From contig NZ_JADD01000013.1 of the NCBI RefSeq assembly GCF_000518205.1, positions 1 through 64,000 on the forward strand: a stretch of DNA of 64,000 bases, read 5' to 3'. Source of the stretch: Hutsoniella sourekii ATCC 700629 (GTDB taxonomy: Bacteria > Bacillota > Bacilli > Lactobacillales > Aerococcaceae). Position 1 is the stretch's first letter; every line of letters starts with the position of its first letter. Below are positions 18,374 to 27,846 of this stretch, piece by piece. The notes beneath the pieces were generated by a model. It had not been told where the DNA came from and did no database searches. It saw only the letters and a program-made list of their open reading frames with translations. The position numbers were made by a program, and so were the translations under genes.

Positions 18374-19138
18374 ATGGAATATATTTTGGTTGTAGATGAC
18401 GAACCCTCGATCCTCACCCTGCTAGAATATAATTTGACCCAAGCAGGTTATAAAGTAGATACGGCTGAAGAAGGGAATGAAGCCTACCAAAAAATTAGAA
18501 AAAACAGTTATGATTTTATTATCTTGGATATTATGCTATCAGGCATGGATGGGATGGATATCTGTCGTAAAGTGCGTCAAGATGGAATTGAAACGCCGAT
18601 ATTAATGTTAACGGCAAAAGATCAAGAGTATGATAAGATTGTTGGTTTGGAATTAGGAGCGGATGATTATATGACGAAACCCTTCAGTAACAGGGAAGTC
18701 ATTGCTCGCATCAAAGCAATCTTGAGACGGACAGCTGGCAGCCAAGCATCCCAAAATAAAGCCAATCAAGATCAGCCAAATGCTTCCAAGGAGCAAGAAG
18801 AAACGGAAGCAGAAGAAGCAGTGATTCATGATGAAGTGATTCAAATTGGTGATCTAGAAATTTTCACTCAACGTTATGAAGTATTAGTCAGAGGGAAATT
18901 AGTTGATTTAACGCCAAAAGAGTTTGAGCTACTCGTCTATCTGGCTGCACGTAAGGGGCGAATCCTCAGTCGTGAGCAATTATTGAATAGTATTTGGGAT
19001 TATGATTATGCAGGTGAGACTCGTATTGTTGATGTCCATATCAGTCATTTACGGGATAAGATTGAAGACAATACAAAAAAACCTCAATACATCAAGACAG
19101 TTAGAGGCTTTGGTTATAAATTTGAGGAACCTAAATAA
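18374..19138 (+). CDS. phoP: OmpR-family response regulator, PhoP-type
   Basis: Receiver domain (residues 1-120) with DDE near the start, phospho-acceptor Asp in FIILDIMLSGMDG, and the LTAKD and TKPFSN switch residues. The C-terminal winged helix (about 158-250) has LTPKEFELLVYLA and TVRGFGYKF. The linker (about 120-155) is unusually long, polar and Gln/Glu-rich. Placement directly before phoR and the pst genes, together with PhoP-type direct repeats at pstC and pstS, identifies it as the phosphate-starvation regulator. Its stop overlaps the phoR start by one base. An extended -10 (TGT-TAAAAT near 18337) may be its promoter. Confidence 0.9.
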   Translation: MEYILVVDDEPSILTLLEYNLTQAGYKVDTAEEGNEAYQKIRKNSYDFIILDIMLSGMDGMDICRKVRQDGIETPILMLTAKDQEYDKIVGLELGADDYMTKPFSNREVIARIKAILRRTAGSQASQNKANQDQPNASKEQEETEAEEAVIHDEVIQIGDLEIFTQRYEVLVRGKLVDLTPKEFELLVYLAARKGRILSREQLLNSIWDYDYAGETRIVDVHISHLRDKIEDNTKKPQYIKTVRGFGYKFEEPK

Positions 19139-20853
19139 TGAATAAATACTTTAATAAAAAAGAATTAACGACACTGATTATTTTATATAGTCTTGTCGTT
19201 ATTATTATGGGATTCGGCGCTCGATTTTTTTTGCATGCTAGTATTCAAATGAATCTTGAAAGAGAGGTATTTATCCACCAGCAAATCATCAATTCTGAAA
19301 AGGAATCAGACTTAACTTATCAAGCCATTAGCAAGGACTTGTTTAGTCTAGTAGAACCGGTTCAATTAGCATTTGTTGAAAGAAAGTCTGACCAAAACCA
19401 CGTACTTTGGAATAACTTCCAAAATAAACCTCTTATTTCAGAGATCGTAAAGCAATATAATAAGCAAAATAAACCTGTTTTATCAGGTCATAACTTATCT
19501 GGTTACTGGGTCTTGACCCAGTTGGCTGACCAGCATTTATTGATTGAGTTCTATACACGTGACGTCTTCAGCCGATATTTTTTTATCTATTGGTTATTTA
19601 TCTCATTTGCCGCCTTACTTCTGCTTATCTTTGTCATTTTTATTTGTTGGTTTAATTTTCTACCTATGGACCGTAAGCTCCACAAAATTAACCTATCACT
19701 CAAGAACATTCTTAACACGGGTGAATCACTTGAATTCATTGAGACAGGAAGTCCGGTGTTAGGGGAGCTGGCAAGCACGGTCAATCAATTAAAAGAGGAC
19801 TTGAATCGTAATCATACTCATCTTATTACAAGTGAGCAACGCTTGTCACTCTTGCTAGATAATATTAACTTAGGGGTCGTCCTCGTTAATCCCAACGAGA
19901 TGATAGAGCTTTATAATCCTGAAGCTGCCAATTTATTGCAATGGGACTCGGATATGTTGGGCACGTCTTATGAGGTAGCGATTAAGTCCTTTCTTTTGGT
20001 TCAGATGATTGATAACGTCATTGTAGACCGGCAAGCCTTGCATGATGAAGTGGAAATTTATATTCCGGAGTCACGCTATATTGATGTGACGATCATCCCA
20101 TATGAAGAAAGTGGCGAAGGTACCGGATCGATTCTAGTTCTTCTATACGATATTTCTAACATTCGTCGCTTGGAAACTGTTAGAACTGAATTTGTCGCTA
20201 ACGCTTCACATGAACTTCGAACGCCTGTAACAGCTATTAAAGGATTTGCAGAGACCCTTGTTGACGGCGCCTTGCAGGACCCAGAGCTAGCACAACAATT
20301 TGTGGAAATAATACTAAAAGAAAGTAATCGCCTAGAGACATTAATCTTCGATATATTAGAGCTATCCCGCGTGGAAAAACGGAGTGAGCCACTAATTGTA
20401 GAAGTGTTCGATTTGGTCTTAGTGGTAAAACAGATGATTGAATTTTTTGTCGATCGCGCCAACAGACACCAGATGACGATTCACTTACAAGCTCCAGAGG
20501 CTGTTTATATGAAGGCTGACCAGCATCGAGTCGAACAAGTAGTGACCAATTTACTAGATAACGCACTGAAATACTCAAACGACGGTCAATCTGTTAACGT
20601 GACGATTGAACAACGTGGGGGAATTGCGGTTATAACTTTTGTGGACTATGGTATTGGGATACCAGCACAAGACCAAGAGCGAATTTTTGAACGTTTCTAC
20701 CGGGTGGATAAAGGGCGAAGCCGTCGTTCTGGAGGAACGGGACTCGGCTTATCGATTGTAAAAAATTTAATTCGCATTCTAAAAGGGTCGATCGATGTAG
20801 AAAGTCAGCTTGGCAAAGGCTCCACCTTTACAGTAAAACTCCCCTTGGAGTAG
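19138..20853 (+). CDS. phoR: Phosphate-regulon sensor histidine kinase PhoR
   Basis: Membrane sensor kinase for PhoP. A first membrane segment (about residues 10-33), an extracellular domain of about 120 residues, and a second membrane segment (about 150-180) are followed by HAMP, a PAS domain (about 240-340, starting LLLDNINLGVVLVNPN), the dimerisation/phosphorylation helix with ASHELRTPVTAIKGF, and a catalytic ATPase domain (NLLDNALKYS, YGIGIPAQDQERIFERFYRVDKGRSR, GTGLGLSIV). At 571 residues and with a PAS domain it has the B. subtilis PhoR plan. The gene is translationally coupled to phoP. It probably senses phosphate status with Pst and PhoU or wall precursors; the signal is not visible here. 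Confidence 0.92.
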   Translation: MNKYFNKKELTTLIILYSLVVIIMGFGARFFLHASIQMNLEREVFIHQQIINSEKESDLTYQAISKDLFSLVEPVQLAFVERKSDQNHVLWNNFQNKPLISEIVKQYNKQNKPVLSGHNLSGYWVLTQLADQHLLIEFYTRDVFSRYFFIYWLFISFAALLLLIFVIFICWFNFLPMDRKLHKINLSLKNILNTGESLEFIETGSPVLGELASTVNQLKEDLNRNHTHLITSEQRLSLLLDNINLGVVLVNPNEMIELYNPEAANLLQWDSDMLGTSYEVAIKSFLLVQMIDNVIVDRQALHDEVEIYIPESRYIDVTIIPYEESGEGTGSILVLLYDISNIRRLETVRTEFVANASHELRTPVTAIKGFAETLVDGALQDPELAQQFVEIILKESNRLETLIFDILELSRVEKRSEPLIVEVFDLVLVVKQMIEFFVDRANRHQMTIHLQAPEAVYMKADQHRVEQVVTNLLDNALKYSNDGQSVNVTIEQRGGIAVITFVDYGIGIPAQDQERIFERFYRVDKGRSRRSGGTGLGLSIVKNLIRILKGSIDVESQLGKGSTFTVKLPLE

Positions 20854-20897
20854 CAGTTTAGGCTAGTAGTAATTGTAAAAAGAGATCAAAGAGATGA

Positions 20898-20959
20898 TTT
20901 ACAAAAAAAGCAAAATTTTTAACAAAATTTACATTAAATTTACAATCGCAAGGTATAAT
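20898..20959 (+). promoter_or_regulatory. PhoP-box repeats and promoter of pstC-pstA-pstB-phoU
   Basis: TTTACA (20898), TTAACA (20919), TTTACA (20928) and TTTACA (20939) are repeats of the Firmicute PhoP half-site; the last two are 11 bp apart. The -10 TATAAT is at 20954-20959, nine bases after the last repeat, and no normal -35 is present. The same arrangement occurs before pstS (27726-27768). PhoP activation by direct repeats in place of a -35 is established in Bacillus. Confidence 0.8.
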
Positions 20960-21010
20960 GAAGAAGAAATGATCTAGCTATTACAGCTAAAAAATAAAAG
21001 GAGAAAGAAT

Positions 21011-21874
21011 ATGTCCAAAGATTTTACTGAGAATTTAATGAAATATGTATTCTTATTGTGTGCCTCTATTTCAATTATCTCAATTATTTTAATCTTCTAC
21101 TTCATTTTTGAAGGGGGATTACCTTTTATCTTAGAGGAAGGATTTGGTAAGTTTATTTTAGGTACGGAATGGCGTCCAACGGCCTCTAATCCTAAATTCG
21201 GAATTTTGCCAATGATTATCGGTTCCTTACTAGTCACCTTGGGTGCAATTATTGTGGGGGTACCAATTGGTGTGTTAACTTCCATATTTATGGCTTACTT
21301 CTGCCCACCAGGATTATACCGCTTTGCTAAGCCGGCAATAAATTTAATGGCGGCTATTCCATCGATTGTTTACGGGTTCTTTGCTCTGCAATTATTTGTT
21401 CCGTTTTTCCGTAACTTGATGGGGGGAACGGGTATGAACATTGTCACAGCCTCTGTCTTGCTCGGGATAATGATTTTACCAACTATTATTGGTTTGTCTG
21501 AATCCAGTATTCGAGCCGTCCCTCGTTCTTACTATGAAGCAAGTGTAGGGTTGGGAGCGACCCATGAGCGGTCAGTGATGCAAGTTGTGGTGCCAGCTGC
21601 TAAATCAGGGATTGTTTCAGCGATTATCTTGGGAATTGGTCGTGCGATTGGGGAGACTATGGCTGTAATTTTGGTTACTGGTAACCAGCCGGTTATTCCG
21701 ACACGATTGAATCAAGGGGTTCGTACGCTAACCACTAATATCGTCCTTGAGATGGGCTACGCTTCTGGTCGTCACCAAGAAGCTTTGATAGCAACAGCTG
21801 TTGTCCTCTTTGTTTTCATTTTGATAATCAACTCGATTTTCATGGTCATCAAGTCGAGAGGAGATAAGAAATAA
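21011..21874 (+). CDS. pstC: Phosphate ABC transporter permease PstC
   Basis: One of the two membrane subunits of the high-affinity phosphate importer. About six membrane helices, with an N-terminal helix (about 12-35), a short outside loop with FGKFILGTEWRPTASNPKFGILPMIIGSL, and the coupling loop EASVGLGATHERSVMQVVVPAAKSGIVSAIILGIGRAIGETMAVILVTGN, which bears the permease EAA motif. Length of 287 fits PstC. First gene of the pst operon, overlapping pstA by one base. Unusually, no pstS precedes it. Confidence 0.95.
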   Translation: MSKDFTENLMKYVFLLCASISIISIILIFYFIFEGGLPFILEEGFGKFILGTEWRPTASNPKFGILPMIIGSLLVTLGAIIVGVPIGVLTSIFMAYFCPPGLYRFAKPAINLMAAIPSIVYGFFALQLFVPFFRNLMGGTGMNIVTASVLLGIMILPTIIGLSESSIRAVPRSYYEASVGLGATHERSVMQVVVPAAKSGIVSAIILGIGRAIGETMAVILVTGNQPVIPTRLNQGVRTLTTNIVLEMGYASGRHQEALIATAVVLFVFILIINSIFMVIKSRGDKK

Positions 21875-22701
21875 TGGAATCTAAATTCAGCTTTACTCGT
21901 CTATTAGTGTGGGCAGCTGGCATATTTACCTTGTCTATGCTGTTGTTTATTGTTGGTTTTATTTTAGTGAAGGGAATTCCTGCCTTAAACTTAGATATGT
22001 TTGCTTGGAATTATACCACCGATAACGTATCCATGATGCCAGCAATTGTATCGACCTTGGTTATTATTGCTATTGCCTTGTTGATAGCAGTACCGATTGG
22101 TGTATTCACAGGTTTCTACTTGGTAGAGTATGCCGACCGTAACTCTAAGTTCTTGCCAGTTCTTCGTTTGGCTACAGATACTCTAGCAGCGGTTCCATCC
22201 ATTGTTTATGGTTTGTTCGGGATGTTATTCTTTGTCTCTAACAAGCGCTTAGGCCTAGGTTATTCACACTGGGCTGGTATTTTTACTATTACCATTATGA
22301 TTCTTCCGGTTGTTATTTCTTCCACCGAAGAAGCTCTAAGATCTGTTAATGATAACTTGCGAATGGGTAGCTTGGCTTTAGGAGCTGGTAAGTTAAGAAC
22401 CATTTTTACGGTTGTTCTCCCAGTGGCCATGCCAGGTATTTTATCGGGAGTCATTTTAGCAATTGGTCGTATTGTCGGTGAGTCTGCTGCCTTGATCTAT
22501 ACACTAGGTTCATCTTCACAGATGATGGATAGCTTATCTTCGTCTGGACGGACCTTGGCGGTTCATATGTATATGCTTTCTCAGGAAGGATTACACGTCC
22601 AAGAAGCCTATGCAACAGCTACTGTCTTAATATTAATTGTTTTGATTATCAACTGGCTATCAACCTTCTTGAGTCGTAAGTTAGGAACTGGAGGAAAATA
22701 A
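21874..22701 (+). CDS. pstA: Phosphate ABC transporter permease PstA
   Basis: Second membrane subunit of the phosphate importer. Six hydrophobic segments; family motifs [19 protein letters not shown] near residue 105 and the EAA-like coupling loop [46 protein letters not shown]. Length of 275 is typical. The TAATG junction makes it translationally coupled to pstC; pstB follows after two bases. Confidence 0.95.
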   Translation: MESKFSFTRLLVWAAGIFTLSMLLFIVGFILVKGIPALNLDMFAWNYTTDNVSMMPAIVSTLVIIAIALLIAVPIGVFTGFYLVEYADRNSKFLPVLRLATDTLAAVPSIVYGLFGMLFFVSNKRLGLGYSHWAGIFTITIMILPVVISSTEEALRSVNDNLRMGSLALGAGKLRTIFTVVLPVAMPGILSGVILAIGRIVGESAALIYTLGSSSQMMDSLSSSGRTLAVHMYMLSQEGLHVQEAYATATVLILIVLIINWLSTFLSRKLGTGGK

Positions 22702-22703
22702 AA

Positions 22704-23465
22704 ATGACAAACGATTTAAAATTTGAAATTAAAGATTTAGATTTTTATTACGGTGATTTTCAAGCACTAAAAAATATCAATATGAATATTGAAGAGAACC
22801 TAGTAACCGCATTTATCGGACCATCTGGTTGCGGGAAGTCTACCTTCATTAAGACTTTGAACCGTATGCAAGACCTCGTTCCTTCTGCTCGAGTGGATGG
22901 TTCGATCCGTTTAGACGGGGAAGATATTTATGCTAGTGGTTATGACGTGAACTTACTGCGTAAGCGTGTAGGTATGGTTTTCCAACATCCGAATCCGTTT
23001 CCTAAGAGTATTTATGATAATATTGCCTATGGTCCAAGAACACATGGTATTACTGACAAGGCTCAATTAGATCAGATCGTTGAAGAAAGTCTACAAGGGG
23101 CTGCCATTTGGAATGAAGTGAAAGATAAGCTAAACCGAAATGCCACTGAAATTTCCGGAGGGCAACAGCAAAGAATTTGTATTGCTCGAGCGATTGCTAA
23201 TAACCCTGAAGTTTTGTTAATGGATGAGCCTACTTCTGCCTTGGACCCTATCTCTACAGGTAAGATTGAAGAATTAGTTTCAGAACTCAAGGAAAAATAT
23301 ACGGTTGTAATGGTTACGCATAATATGCAACAAGCTGCACGTATCTCTGACAAAACAGCTTTCTTCTTAACGGGAGAAGTAATCGAGTTTGATGATACTG
23401 AAACCATCTTCTCCAATCCGCGTGATCAACGAACGAATGATTATATTTCAGGACGTTTTGGTTAA
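22704..23465 (+). CDS. pstB: Phosphate ABC transporter ATPase PstB
   Basis: Energises phosphate import. Walker [10 protein letters not shown] near residues 38-46, Q-loop [23 protein letters not shown] (the PNPFP run is typical of PstB), signature [16 protein letters not shown], Walker [16 protein letters not shown], switch His in [13 protein letters not shown], and the usual C-terminal [10 protein letters not shown]. Length of 253 is normal. Ribosome site GGAGG in the end of pstA. There is a single pstB; some Bacilli have two. Confidence 0.96.
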   Translation: MTNDLKFEIKDLDFYYGDFQALKNINMNIEENLVTAFIGPSGCGKSTFIKTLNRMQDLVPSARVDGSIRLDGEDIYASGYDVNLLRKRVGMVFQHPNPFPKSIYDNIAYGPRTHGITDKAQLDQIVEESLQGAAIWNEVKDKLNRNATEISGGQQQRICIARAIANNPEVLLMDEPTSALDPISTGKIEELVSELKEKYTVVMVTHNMQQAARISDKTAFFLTGEVIEFDDTETIFSNPRDQRTNDYISGRFG

Positions 23466-23510
23466 TTTTTCTTATACAACTATTTATACTAATATTAAGG
23501 GGTGGAATAA

Positions 23511-24170
23511 ATGAGAGAAACATTTGATACAGAATTACAGAAGTTCACAGATAATCTATACCGTCTAGGCAATGCGGCAAATGAATCAGTACACCGAGCC
23601 ATGCAGGCATATAATAATAATGACAAGGAATTAGCGCATGAAGTTGTAGCTGATGATCTACGTATTAATGCATTAACAGTAGATATTGAACAAGAAGCAT
23701 ACCGCTTAATCGTTTTGCAACAACCGGTCGCACAAGATTTGCGCAAGATTTTTACAGTACTTCAAGCAAGCTCTGATATTGAGCGTCTTGCTGACCACGC
23801 GGCATCAATTTCAAAGCAAATTATTCGTCGTAAGGGTACTCAGCATGACCAAGTAGAAGATATTGATAGTTTAATCAATGAAATGGGTCAACATGTAACC
23901 GAAATGATTTCTGAAGTACTTGAAGCATACCGCAATGAAGATGTTCAGGCTGCCCGAGAGATTGCTCATAAGGACCGCCAAGTTGATGAAATTCTCAAGC
24001 AAGTTTATAAATTAGTTTCATCACACATGAAGGAAGATACTTCATTAGTGGGTGTGGGGATTAGCTACATTGGGATTGCTAATAGTTTAGAGCGAATCGG
24101 GGACTATGTGACAAATATTTGTGAGCGTATCCTATACCTACATTCAGGAGATATTGTAGAATTGAATTAA
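23511..24170 (+). CDS. phoU: Phosphate signalling protein PhoU
   Basis: Cytoplasmic two-repeat helical-bundle protein that links PstB activity to PhoR and keeps the Pho response off in high phosphate. The two PhoU repeats begin near residues 18 and 120, with the metal-binding E/D-x3-D pattern in SSDIERLADHAASISKQI and NSLERIGDYVTNICERILYL. Length of 219 is typical. It lies 45 bases after pstB with its own AAGGGGTGG site and ends the operon at a strong terminator. Confidence 0.95.
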   Translation: MRETFDTELQKFTDNLYRLGNAANESVHRAMQAYNNNDKELAHEVVADDLRINALTVDIEQEAYRLIVLQQPVAQDLRKIFTVLQASSDIERLADHAASISKQIIRRKGTQHDQVEDIDSLINEMGQHVTEMISEVLEAYRNEDVQAAREIAHKDRQVDEILKQVYKLVSSHMKEDTSLVGVGISYIGIANSLERIGDYVTNICERILYLHSGDIVELN

Positions 24171-24190
24171 TTAGTATAACCGATCTATTA

Positions 24191-24221
24191 ACCGTTTTCT
24201 CTTTGGGAAAACGGTTTTTAT
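24191..24221 (+). terminator. Rho-independent terminator after phoU
   Basis: ACCGTTTTC pairs with GAAAACGGT and is followed by a T-rich tract. Confidence 0.88.
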
Positions 24222-24254
24222 ATTTAAATAAAGTTTAAAGAATCTTGGAGAAGC

Positions 24255-24283
24255 TTGTCACAATAGACTTCCTAGCATATAAT
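24255..24283 (+). promoter_or_regulatory. Sigma-A promoter of the MacAB-type exporter operon
   Basis: TTGTCA, exactly 17 bases, TATAAT. No PhoP-type repeats accompany it, so the exporter is not obviously part of the Pho regulon. Confidence 0.75.
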
Positions 24284-24318
24284 GAGGGTAATTAATTTTA
24301 GAAAAGGTGGATTTGCCT

Positions 24319-25692
24319 ATGGACATTTTAAATAAATTAACTAGTTTAAAAAATCACCCCAGAATTTTAGCAGCAATTATTGCTGGAGCTCTGGTCGTTA
24401 TTTCCTTACTTGGACTCTCAATTAAACACTTTGGTCAGGAGCCGGATCAGGTGCATGGGGCCCATGGCCAATCTGAACAGCCAGAAGCCTATGAATTATA
24501 TAAGATGATAGCTGCTGATCCGATAGCAGTTAATGGTCAGGCCAACTTAGAGTCAGACCAGTCCTATTATTATGAAGCTGACCGAGGGAAAATCGAATCC
24601 ATCTTTGTAAAAGATGGACAGTTCGTCCAAAAGGGTGATCTTTTGTTTCAGTATCGCACAGATAATCCTCAGCCTCGTTATGACTTGGAAGATGCCTACC
24701 GAGAACAATCAAGGTTACTGGAAGATCGTAAGAAGGCTATTTATGATTTAGCAGCGATTACCGGTTATGCTTATAATTATCGTGGGGATCGTCTGATCTA
24801 TTATTGGGATGAGTACGGTAATGAGAACTATTATATTGAAGAAGCTATGGGTAAGTCCGGCAAGGCTTCCAATGAAAATCCTGACGGTATTATAACCGCA
24901 CAAGATTCTGAAACAGAGACTTTAGATCAAGGTGAAGAACCGGATCAAGCACTCAAAAAGCAAATTAGAGAATACAATCAAAAACTAGAAGATTATGAAA
25001 TCAAAATTCAACGCCTCATCGAACAACAAGAAGGAAAGGTGACCGCTAAAAGAAATGGCAAGGTCATTCTAGACCAAGAGGGAATGGATAATAACCAAGT
25101 GCCCCTCGTGCGTGTAATTAGCGACCAGATAACGGTTAAAGGTCAAGTAGGCGAGTATGATTTCCATCTCCTTCATGAAGGGAGTCCGGTTGAGGTTTAT
25201 GTGAATGCTGAAAACCGACAATTAGAAGGGAAAATTATTTCTTTTGACAAGATCCCTGCCCCTCAACCTGCCACTCCGATGACGCCTGCTACCCCTGGAC
25301 AAGCTGGAGATTCAGGTGATTCTAATCCGGTGTCTGGATCCGTTTCTTCCAATGAACCAAAATATGGGTTTGAAGTAGAGGTAAATGAACCGATCCAACC
25401 TGGTTTTACTGTCAAAGTTCGCTTGCTTCCTAAAGGAATGAGCGTACCTAGTCAGGCCATCGTTGAAGAAAATAATAAACAATATGTTTTTATCTTTAAG
25501 GATGGCAAGGCCCATAAACAAGAAGTTCAATTAGAAGCCCAAGGAATCGGGCAAGTTGTAACCAGTGGGCTCAGTGTTGGTGATCAAATTATTCTGCGTC
25601 CAGTTGGCATAGAAGATGGCCAGAAAATTGAGGTTATCGAAGAGGCTGAAGAAGCTACTCCTGAACCACAAAATCAGCCTAACCAAGGATAG
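24319..25692 (+). CDS. HlyD/MacA-type membrane fusion (adaptor) subunit of an ABC exporter
   Basis: Adaptor that spans from the membrane into the wall space and works with a MacB-type ABC permease. One N-terminal membrane anchor (about residues 13-34), a biotinyl-lipoyl-like half (ADRGKIESIFVKDGQFVQKGDLLFQY), a coiled-coil hairpin (about 215-245) preceded by an acidic insert, the second lipoyl half (GKVTAKRNGKVILDQEG), then beta-barrel parts. A Pro/Thr/Ser-rich insert (about 315-345) is unusual. The C-terminus is acidic. ATG 24319 follows AAAGGTGG; the in-frame GTG at 24307 overlaps that site. First of three cotranscribed genes; substrate unknown. Confidence 0.85.
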   Translation: MDILNKLTSLKNHPRILAAIIAGALVVISLLGLSIKHFGQEPDQVHGAHGQSEQPEAYELYKMIAADPIAVNGQANLESDQSYYYEADRGKIESIFVKDGQFVQKGDLLFQYRTDNPQPRYDLEDAYREQSRLLEDRKKAIYDLAAITGYAYNYRGDRLIYYWDEYGNENYYIEEAMGKSGKASNENPDGIITAQDSETETLDQGEEPDQALKKQIREYNQKLEDYEIKIQRLIEQQEGKVTAKRNGKVILDQEGMDNNQVPLVRVISDQITVKGQVGEYDFHLLHEGSPVEVYVNAENRQLEGKIISFDKIPAPQPATPMTPATPGQAGDSGDSNPVSGSVSSNEPKYGFEVEVNEPIQPGFTVKVRLLPKGMSVPSQAIVEENNKQYVFIFKDGKAHKQEVQLEAQGIGQVVTSGLSVGDQIILRPVGIEDGQKIEVIEEAEEATPEPQNQPNQG

Positions 25693-25702
25693 GAGGATAG
25701 GG

Positions 25703-26488
25703 ATGATTGATTCACAGCCCTTGATCCAACTGGATCATATCAATAAATACTATCAAGTAGGTGAGCAAAAGCTACACGTCTTGAAAGATATAGAATTATC
25801 TATCCAAAAAGGAGAGTTTGTCTCAGTGATGGGGCCATCTGGCTCCGGGAAGTCGACTTTGATAAACATTGTTGGTTTTTTAGATAATAAATTTGAAGGT
25901 GAGTATTATTTTGATGGACAGGCGATTAAGAATTGGAATGATAATAAATTCTCACACTTACGAAATGAGGAAGTTGGCTTTATTTTTCAAAGCTTTAACC
26001 TGATTGAATCCATGTCTGTTGCAGATAATGTGCGTTTACCTTTAATTTATCAGGGAATGCGAACTTCTCAAACGAGGGAACAAGTCCAACACGCTCTTGA
26101 AAGAGTAGGACTTGCTAATAAAGGACGCAATAAAATTTATGAATTATCTGGTGGTCAAAAGCAACGGGTTGCTATTGCTAGAGCTTTGATTAACCGACCT
26201 AGTTTTATCATTGCGGATGAGCCAACGGGAGCCTTGGATACCAAGACATCCAAGGTGATTATGGAAATCATCTCTGAGCTAAATCAAAAAGATGGTGTCA
26301 CGGTGATGATGGTGACTCACGATCCTAATCTACAAGCATATGCTGACCGACACATTGTTATTATCGATGGGGTGATGAGTGAACAAACAGAAATGGATGC
26401 AGAAGCCCTGACGCGTGAATTTAATAAGTCTTATCAAGTGACAGACGAGTTTGAAGACCGTTATCAGACAAAGGAGGATCAAGTATGA
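25703..26488 (+). CDS. ABC exporter ATP-binding protein (MacB/LolD-type)
   Basis: Walker A GPSGSGKST (about residues 44-52), Q-loop VGFIFQSFNLIESMSV, signature LSGGQKQR, Walker B FIIADEPTGALD, and switch His in VTHDPN. This is the ATPase class that pairs with FtsX-like MacB permeases. The ATG at 25703 after AGGAGG gives 261 residues; an upstream in-frame start (25616) would overlap the adaptor gene and lacks a ribosome site. It overlaps the permease gene by four bases, so the complex is made from one transcript. In Gram-positives such trios export peptides or lipids or confer peptide resistance. Confidence 0.92.
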   Translation: MIDSQPLIQLDHINKYYQVGEQKLHVLKDIELSIQKGEFVSVMGPSGSGKSTLINIVGFLDNKFEGEYYFDGQAIKNWNDNKFSHLRNEEVGFIFQSFNLIESMSVADNVRLPLIYQGMRTSQTREQVQHALERVGLANKGRNKIYELSGGQKQRVAIARALINRPSFIIADEPTGALDTKTSKVIMEIISELNQKDGVTVMMVTHDPNLQAYADRHIVIIDGVMSEQTEMDAEALTREFNKSYQVTDEFEDRYQTKEDQV

Positions 26489-27705
26489 GATTAGCAGAAC
26501 TGATTAAATCTTCCTTTACGACACTGAAGGCTAATGGTCGCCGTACATTTCTTACAATGATAGGGATTATCATAGGAATTTCATCGGTTATCACCATCCT
26601 AAGTATTGGTAATGGTTTTCAGAAGTATTCGGTGGAGACACTCACTAACGATAGTCAAGGTAGGGTGAGTCAGTGGGTCATGTTTTATCCTAAAGATGGC
26701 TTGAAGGCGGATGCAATCAAGGCTTTTAACCCTGAAGATCTCGGCTTGGCCCAAGAAGTCCAAGGAGTATCCGATGTGGAAGTGGCCAATTTCCCTTCAT
26801 TTGCTACGCAAGTAGCGGTTCTGCCCGTTAAGAGACAGGATAAGTCGGACTATTATAATGTTGCTCACTCCGAAGAGGTTCCACCTTATCAGATGATTGT
26901 TGGACGACGTTTAAATCAAGTCGATTCAGATAATCGTCAGAGAGTGACCATCATTAATGAAGACATCGCGAAAGAGCATTTTGGGTCTGCAGAAGAAGCC
27001 CTTCAACAAATGTTAACCATTGGTGACCACCCTTTTACGGTGGTTGGAGTCTATGCGGTGGATTCTAAGTATGCTAATACTGGCTTTATTTCTTTAACTA
27101 GTGAGCGGGTTATGGATATTCCTTCTGGTACTTATGATTTACTTTTTGGTGCCAGTGACTTTAAGCAATATTTAAAAGTTTTTATCGAGGATGGCTTTGA
27201 TCCTAGGGCGGTTGGTCAGAACGTTCAAAAGAAATTAACCGAAGATGGAGCGGGACGTAGCCAAGGGCAATATATGTTCCAAGATATTTCACAACAGATG
27301 GAAGGGGTTCAAACGACCCTTCAGTCTGCCACCTTGTTGATTTCAGCCGTCGCGGCTATTTCCCTATTTATTGCTGGAGTCGGGGTAATGAATATGATGT
27401 ATATTTCGGTTGCTGAACGCACAAAAGAAATCGGGATTCGTCGGTCAATGGGGGCCACTCAAAAAAGTATTCAATGGCAATTTTTACTGGAAGGGATTGC
27501 CATCACCTTCCTGGGCGGTGTCATTGGCTATGTCTTAGGTATCATCATTTCAATGGTTGTCAGCCAATTCTTACCTTTTAAATCGGCTTTTGATATCAAA
27601 ACAGCGATGATTAGTGTGCTGATTTCTGTATTTATTGGTATTGTCTTTTCAGTGATGCCCGCTCGCTCGGCTGCTAAGAAAAATTTGGTGGAAATATTGC
27701 GCTAA
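26485..27705 (+). CDS. MacB-type ABC exporter permease (FtsX domain)
   Basis: A first membrane helix (about residues 18-42), a large extracellular MacB core domain (about 45-270), then three C-terminal helices (about 278-305, 330-358, 368-395). The FtsX coupling motif is AERTKEIGIRRSMGATQKSIQWQFLLEGI. At 406 residues it is the stand-alone permease, the ATPase being separate as in YknYZ-type systems. It ends the exporter operon; the next unit, pstS, starts 140 bases later from its own PhoP-type promoter. There is no obvious terminator between them. Confidence 0.9.
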   Translation: MRLAELIKSSFTTLKANGRRTFLTMIGIIIGISSVITILSIGNGFQKYSVETLTNDSQGRVSQWVMFYPKDGLKADAIKAFNPEDLGLAQEVQGVSDVEVANFPSFATQVAVLPVKRQDKSDYYNVAHSEEVPPYQMIVGRRLNQVDSDNRQRVTIINEDIAKEHFGSAEEALQQMLTIGDHPFTVVGVYAVDSKYANTGFISLTSERVMDIPSGTYDLLFGASDFKQYLKVFIEDGFDPRAVGQNVQKKLTEDGAGRSQGQYMFQDISQQMEGVQTTLQSATLLISAVAAISLFIAGVGVMNMMYISVAERTKEIGIRRSMGATQKSIQWQFLLEGIAITFLGGVIGYVLGIIISMVVSQFLPFKSAFDIKTAMISVLISVFIGIVFSVMPARSAAKKNLVEILR

Positions 27706-27725
27706 AAGTAATAATTTTCCAAAAA

Positions 27726-27768
27726 TTAACGTGAAATTTACATTAAATTTACAATTGTCAGGTATAAT
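27726..27768 (+). promoter_or_regulatory. PhoP-box repeats and promoter of pstS
   Basis: TTAACG (27726), TTTACA (27737) and TTTACA (27748) are spaced exactly 11 bp, followed after nine bases by TATAAT (27763-27768). The stretch from TTTACATTAAATTTACAAT to the -10 is nearly identical to that before pstC. Confidence 0.85.
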
Positions 27769-27846
27769 GGAATTGAGCTTGAAAATGAAACGTTTTTAAG
27801 CGGAGTTGTTAGATGCCTAAAAATCAAAAATAGAGGAGTTGTATTA

